A stretch of 9,862 bases of DNA from assembly GCA_029243845.1 (NCBI GenBank), contig JAQWRF010000153.1:1-9862 (forward strand). The letters run 5' to 3'. The translations under genes were made by a program, and so were the position numbers. Every line of letters begins with the position of its first letter. Position 1 is the stretch's first letter. Below the pieces are notes generated by a model. That model worked only from the letters and a program-made list of their open reading frames with translations, was not told the DNA's origin and ran no database searches. This DNA is from Planctomycetota bacterium. GTDB taxonomy: Bacteria > Planctomycetota > UBA1135. Shown here one piece after another: positions 6,578 through 9,862 of this stretch.

Positions 6578-7638
6578 AATCAGCTAACCTAGTCCGCGCC
6601 ATTGTGGTGTTGTTTAGTCTATGGTTAATCTGGTTGTTGCGAAAGGTGACTGTGCCGTTGCTCGGCGCTTATTTGTTTATGTTGGTGTTGCAGCCCTTGC
6701 AGCGACGGCTAACGCAGAAACTGCCTAGTTCGGTTGCTGCTTTGTGTTGCGTTTTGGTTTTATTAGTCGTTCCGGCAATCGCATTCTTGCCAGCAATCTT
6801 TGACTTCCAGCACTTGCTTAGTCAAGTTCCTATGGACGACCTTGGCGGACTAAGTACTCAGTTGCGCGTGCAGTTTAATGAATGGCATGCATCGCTTCCT
6901 TTGTGGGCAGCAGAAATGTTTGATCCGGCGATGTTCGAGCCCCAAAAGTTTGTTGAAGCGACTAGCCTACAACTCAAAACGGCAGCTAATGGTTTAGTTG
7001 TTTTCTTTGGTGGCATGTTTGGCATTGTCTCGAGTATGGTCTTGCTGCCAATCTTCTTGTACTTTTTGCTACAAGGCGGTCCTTGGTTGTTGCGCATCAG
7101 GCGCGAACTACCAGCTTCATGGCATCCGTCATTCGATCGCATTCTTCCCCAGATAGAAGCAATCTCGACAAACTACTTGGTTGCCCGCGTCAAGGTTGCA
7201 ATAGTTAAAATGTTAATCACGTGGGGCGTGTTGGTCCTACTCGGCTTCCCTGGTGCTTACTTTCTGTCGGTTTCGGTCGGCGCGTTGTCACTGCTGCCAG
7301 TGCTTGGACCTTTGGTCGGATTCGTATTGCTTGCGGTAGTAGGCTTCGCCGATGGCGGAATCGTTGGCGGCGGAATGAGCGGCCTTGCGGTTGCGGCAGT
7401 TATTTATGTGGTGCTTGAAGTCGTTGAGGCCTATGTTCTTATTCCGCGCTTTGTGGGCAAGGGGCTGGGGCTGTCAGACTTCGCGGTTATTCTTACTATC
7501 CTCTGTGGTGGCGCATTGCTCGGTATCCTCGGGCTCGTCCTTGCGGTGCCAGTTGTAGCTGTTTCACGTGTGCTCTATGCTGAGTTTGTCCGCCCCGTAA
7601 TGAAAGACGGTAAGCCAGTTATTGATGAAGCAAGTTGA
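6574..7638 (+). CDS. AI-2E family (PerM/YdiK/UPF0118) membrane protein
   Basis: Polytopic inner-membrane protein. Family members have been linked to autoinducer-2 export, Na+/H+ antiport and other transport, so the substrate here is open. The 354 residues show the family layout: N-terminal membrane spans at about 7-22, 25-41 and 53-74, an extended mostly polar stretch 78-135, a span 140-167, an amphipathic section 170-205, then a hydrophobic C-terminal half. The characteristic LLPVLGPLVGF (240-250) and LIPRFVGKGLGLSD (289-302), followed by GGALLGILGLVLAVPVVAV (312-330), match the family's conserved C-terminal block. A glycine-rich loop GFADGGIVGGGMSG occupies 257-270. The ATG overlaps the preceding stop as ATGA, with no Shine-Dalgarno of its own, and the gene overlaps the downstream laccase-domain gene by 14 bases. 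Confidence 0.9.
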   Translation: MKSANLVRAIVVLFSLWLIWLLRKVTVPLLGAYLFMLVLQPLQRRLTQKLPSSVAALCCVLVLLVVPAIAFLPAIFDFQHLLSQVPMDDLGGLSTQLRVQFNEWHASLPLWAAEMFDPAMFEPQKFVEATSLQLKTAANGLVVFFGGMFGIVSSMVLLPIFLYFLLQGGPWLLRIRRELPASWHPSFDRILPQIEAISTNYLVARVKVAIVKMLITWGVLVLLGFPGAYFLSVSVGALSLLPVLGPLVGFVLLAVVGFADGGIVGGGMSGLAVAAVIYVVLEVVEAYVLIPRFVGKGLGLSDFAVILTILCGGALLGILGLVLAVPVVAVSRVLYAEFVRPVMKDGKPVIDEAS

Positions 7639-8392
7639 ACACCAACAACTCGTTGGTTTCTGCTTTCGCAGTGATGGATTTGCTGCCAATAACTGCGCCC
7701 ACGTATTTGGCGCACGTAACGCTAGCGATCACGGCAATTTCGCCTTCAGCGGAGGACGCGATATTACTGCAGCAACATCTGTCCGGAAATCATGGTGCGC
7801 ATACCTGGGCGCGAATTCAGAACGACTTGTCGTAGGTGGGCAGACCCACACCAGCAATGTTGTGGTTGTCGACGACCAACTAGAAGGACGTGGTGCATCG
7901 TCTCCGTCAACCGTTATCCCTAATTGTGACGGACTGATAACGACTACGCCGGGTTTGCCACTCTACGTTGCAGTTGCGGATTGCTCGGCGGTGTTGCTGT
8001 CTGCTCCGGGAATGATTGCCGTCGTTCACGGCGGATGGCGTGGGCTGCAAACAAATATTCTGCGAGTTGCCATCGACAAAATGGTCGCCCTCAAAGCTGA
8101 TCCACAGCAGATTTGTGCGGGTATCGCTCCATGTATCAGCGCAGTGTCGTACGAGGTAGGACCCGAAGTTGCTGCGGACTGTCCGACTATTGCCAAATAT
8201 CAAGGTCGTGGTGATCGCTGGCAGGTGGATATCACAAAATGGGCTAAGCAGCAATTGCTAGATGCCGGGTTGTCAGCTTCCAACATTGAGGTTAGTGGCA
8301 TCGATAGCGGCAGCGACAACCGCATCTTCAGCCATCGCCGGCAGGGCGCGGCAGCTGGCCGCAACGGCTTACTGGCAGTGTTAAGCGATTAG
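7625..8392 (+). CDS. pgeF: YfiH/PgeF family multi-copper-oxidase-like (laccase-domain) protein
   Basis: The family (YfiH, YlmD, human LACC1) has been assigned polyphenol oxidase and purine nucleoside phosphorylase/adenosine deaminase activities. E. coli YfiH (PgeF) keeps wrongly made UDP-MurNAc-L-Ser out of peptidoglycan. The role here is inferred from the family. The 255 residues carry the three metal ligands: His75 in GGQTHTSNV (71-79), Cys120 in VADCSAVLL (117-125) and His135 in VVHGGWRGL (133-141). IAPCISAVSYEVGPEV (167-182) and RIFSHRRQGAAAGRNG (233-248) match the conserved C-terminal blocks. The first ligand motif differs from the common QVHG form, and the active-site ADC is followed by SA instead of xP. 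ATG 7625 is preferred to a TTG one codon earlier. It overlaps the AI-2E-family gene by 14 bases, and its stop overlaps the convergent S41 peptidase stop by 4 bases. Confidence 0.92.
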   Translation: MKQVEHQQLVGFCFRSDGFAANNCAHVFGARNASDHGNFAFSGGRDITAATSVRKSWCAYLGANSERLVVGGQTHTSNVVVVDDQLEGRGASSPSTVIPNCDGLITTTPGLPLYVAVADCSAVLLSAPGMIAVVHGGWRGLQTNILRVAIDKMVALKADPQQICAGIAPCISAVSYEVGPEVAADCPTIAKYQGRGDRWQVDITKWAKQQLLDAGLSASNIEVSGIDSGSDNRIFSHRRQGAAAGRNGLLAVLSD

Positions 8393-9862
8393 CCGTTACT
8401 GGCGTTTATGTCGGCGTATTCGCTAACGTTAGCAATATCTAGTTCGAGGTTGCTGAACAATTCTTGAATAGCACGAAGCAGAACAGGGTCCTCTACGTAA
8501 TCGCCAACAAAGCCATTACCTGGAAACACTTCTCCTCGCGCATCAGAAACGCGCGTCCGCAAATAACGTCGTACCCAGCGACGAATGTCACCACCTTCTA
8601 ATTCGGTATTAAGGCCTTCGTAAAAGGTGTCCCATCCGGGGTAGTCTTCGAGATTATGATGATCGTTAATGGCCAACTCGACTGCTTGCTGGCGGTGCTC
8701 TTCGAACAACAACTTCGCGTAATCTTGAATCTGTTCATCTTCAAGTAAGTGCGATATTTCTCGCGCCTCGATAAACGGTACTTCCTCAAAGGCAGATTCT
8801 ATGTCAGGAGAAACGCCACCCTGCTTAGTCACCTTACCCAGATGATCGCGCAAAGTATGAATAGTCGAACCATCTGGCAAGTAATAGTAGGCGATGGTTA
8901 GTTTTACACGATCGCCATAATCGTACTTGTCGTTATTGTTACTATCGGTGTATTCTTCCCAATCATCGTGAATGCGGTTTTTGCCAGCGCCCTTGTCGGT
9001 GTCTACGAACTTCTCGTCAGTAGAAGTATTCATCTCGAAGATGTTTTGCACAGAGCCCTTGCCAAAAGTACGTTCACCAATAGTGATCGCGCGACCATGG
9101 ATAGACAAAGCACCAGAAACAATCTCTGAAGCGGAAGCACTGTATTTATTTATCAGGATGGCGAGTGGTACATCTTTTGGAATGAATGCGCGCCCACGCG
9201 TGCGGTATTCGCGATCACTCTCTGCGCGTGACTTGGTTGTTACTATCAATTTGCCTTTAGGCAAGAATAGATCACAAATGTCAACCGCCTCATTTAGATA
9301 ACCACCCGGGTTGTTACGCATGTCTAAAACCACGCCTTTCACGGGACCTTGCTTTCTTGCATCAGCAATAACGTCGAATAATCTTTGCGCAACGTCAGAT
9401 GAAAAGCTAATTAATTCTATGTAAACGATACCACCTGGCAAGAGGTCACTGCGCACAACAGGTATCTTGATTCGGTCACGTACAACATCATAAAAGTGTG
9501 GTTCTGACCAACCTCGGCGAACGACTTCGAGCTGGACTATCGTCCCTGGAGGACCTTTGAGGCGCTTGATGATTTCGTCGTTTGGTTGGTCGATAGTACT
9601 CCAGCCATCTACAGTAATGATGCGGTCTTCACTGAGCAGTCCTGCGCCATAAGCTGGGCCCGAGTAAATAGGACGCGTGATTGTGAAGACACCGTCGACG
9701 GTTTGAACATACGCGCCAATACCACCGTATTCTTGAGTCATGCCAAACATGAAATCGCTGAATTCGTCACCTGAAAAATAGGATGAGTGTGGGTCGAGCA
9801 AATGCAGCATGCCGTCGGCGGCGGCACCGATTAATTCTTGACGCGTATAATTCTTGCCCTCC
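8389..9862 (-). CDS. S41 family C-terminal processing peptidase (N-terminus outside window)
   Basis: Periplasmic or exported Ser/Lys protease of the CtpA/Prc type, which trims or degrades proteins from their C-terminus. The frame is open to the right edge, giving 490 visible codons; the signal peptide lies outside. Numbering from the Met at 9810: LDPHSSYFS (5-13) is the family LDPHS motif, a PDZ domain spans about 28-110, VVLDMRNNPGG (160-170) is the conserved protease-core block, KYSASASEI (222-230) carries the nucleophile, likely Ser226, and RTFGKGSVQ (247-255) carries Lys251. GGVSPDI (331-337) closes the core. Between GSVQ and the usual KLT strand is an insertion of about 40 residues (261-300) with an EF-hand-like loop. 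A mostly helical tail of about 130 residues follows the core. Both catalytic residues are intact. It overlaps the YfiH gene tail to tail. Confidence 0.93.
   Translation of the reverse strand, partial: EGKNYTRQELIGAAADGMLHLLDPHSSYFSGDEFSDFMFGMTQEYGGIGAYVQTVDGVFTITRPIYSGPAYGAGLLSEDRIITVDGWSTIDQPNDEIIKRLKGPPGTIVQLEVVRRGWSEPHFYDVVRDRIKIPVVRSDLLPGGIVYIELISFSSDVAQRLFDVIADARKQGPVKGVVLDMRNNPGGYLNEAVDICDLFLPKGKLIVTTKSRAESDREYRTRGRAFIPKDVPLAILINKYSASASEIVSGALSIHGRAITIGERTFGKGSVQNIFEMNTSTDEKFVDTDKGAGKNRIHDDWEEYTDSNNNDKYDYGDRVKLTIAYYYLPDGSTIHTLRDHLGKVTKQGGVSPDIESAFEEVPFIEAREISHLLEDEQIQDYAKLLFEEHRQQAVELAINDHHNLEDYPGWDTFYEGLNTELEGGDIRRWVRRYLRTRVSDARGEVFPGNGFVGDYVEDPVLLRAIQELFSNLELDIANVSEYADINASNG

Noticed and set aside
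8972..9301. Plus-strand reading frame of 109 codons
   Set aside because: It lies antisense to the S41 peptidase core, whose catalytic motifs are intact.

Overview
The window holds eleven protein-coding genes packed almost end to end. Two of them run off the window edges. I see no RNA gene, insertion sequence, CRISPR array or prophage, and no gene-free stretch over 300 bases. The longest gap is 124 bases (6058-6181). Composition is roughly balanced between GC and AT throughout, with no obvious foreign block. A Hanks-type Ser/Thr kinase, an S41 peptidase and a small protein of the Minf_1886 type (named after Methylacidiphilum) suggest a Gram-negative bacterium of the Planctomycetes-Verrucomicrobia-Chlamydiae/Lentisphaerae group. 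This is an inference from gene content, not a firm placement.

Layout. (1) Minus strand, 1458 down to 1: a YggS-type PLP protein followed 9 bases later by a Ser/Thr kinase cut by the left edge. (2) Plus strand, 1489-3425: alanine dehydrogenase and undecaprenyl-diphosphatase, joined by a TAATG stop/start. (3) Minus strand, 4511-3426: a predicted lipoprotein with an Amidase_2 (peptidoglycan amidase) domain. (4) Plus strand, 4572-6057: thymidylate kinase and the DNA polymerase III delta-prime subunit, overlapping by 8 bases. (5) Plus strand, 6182-8392: Minf_1886-like protein, AI-2E-family membrane protein and a YfiH/PgeF laccase-domain protein, all overlapping. (6) Minus strand, 9862-8389: an S41 C-terminal processing peptidase cut by the right edge.

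Several genes touch cell-wall metabolism: alanine supply or removal (ald), PLP homeostasis (yggS), lipid-carrier recycling (uppP), peptidoglycan hydrolysis (amidase), muropeptide precursor editing (YfiH/PgeF) and periplasmic proteolysis (S41). tmk-holB is a common bacterial DNA-replication pair. Most of the window is housekeeping. I did not find a clear new defence, mobile or biosynthetic system. The points most worth checking are a perfect 16-bp palindrome upstream of the Minf_1886-like operon, face-to-face promoters between yggS and ald, a calcium-loop-like insertion in the S41 peptidase, and unusual residues in YggS and delta-prime.
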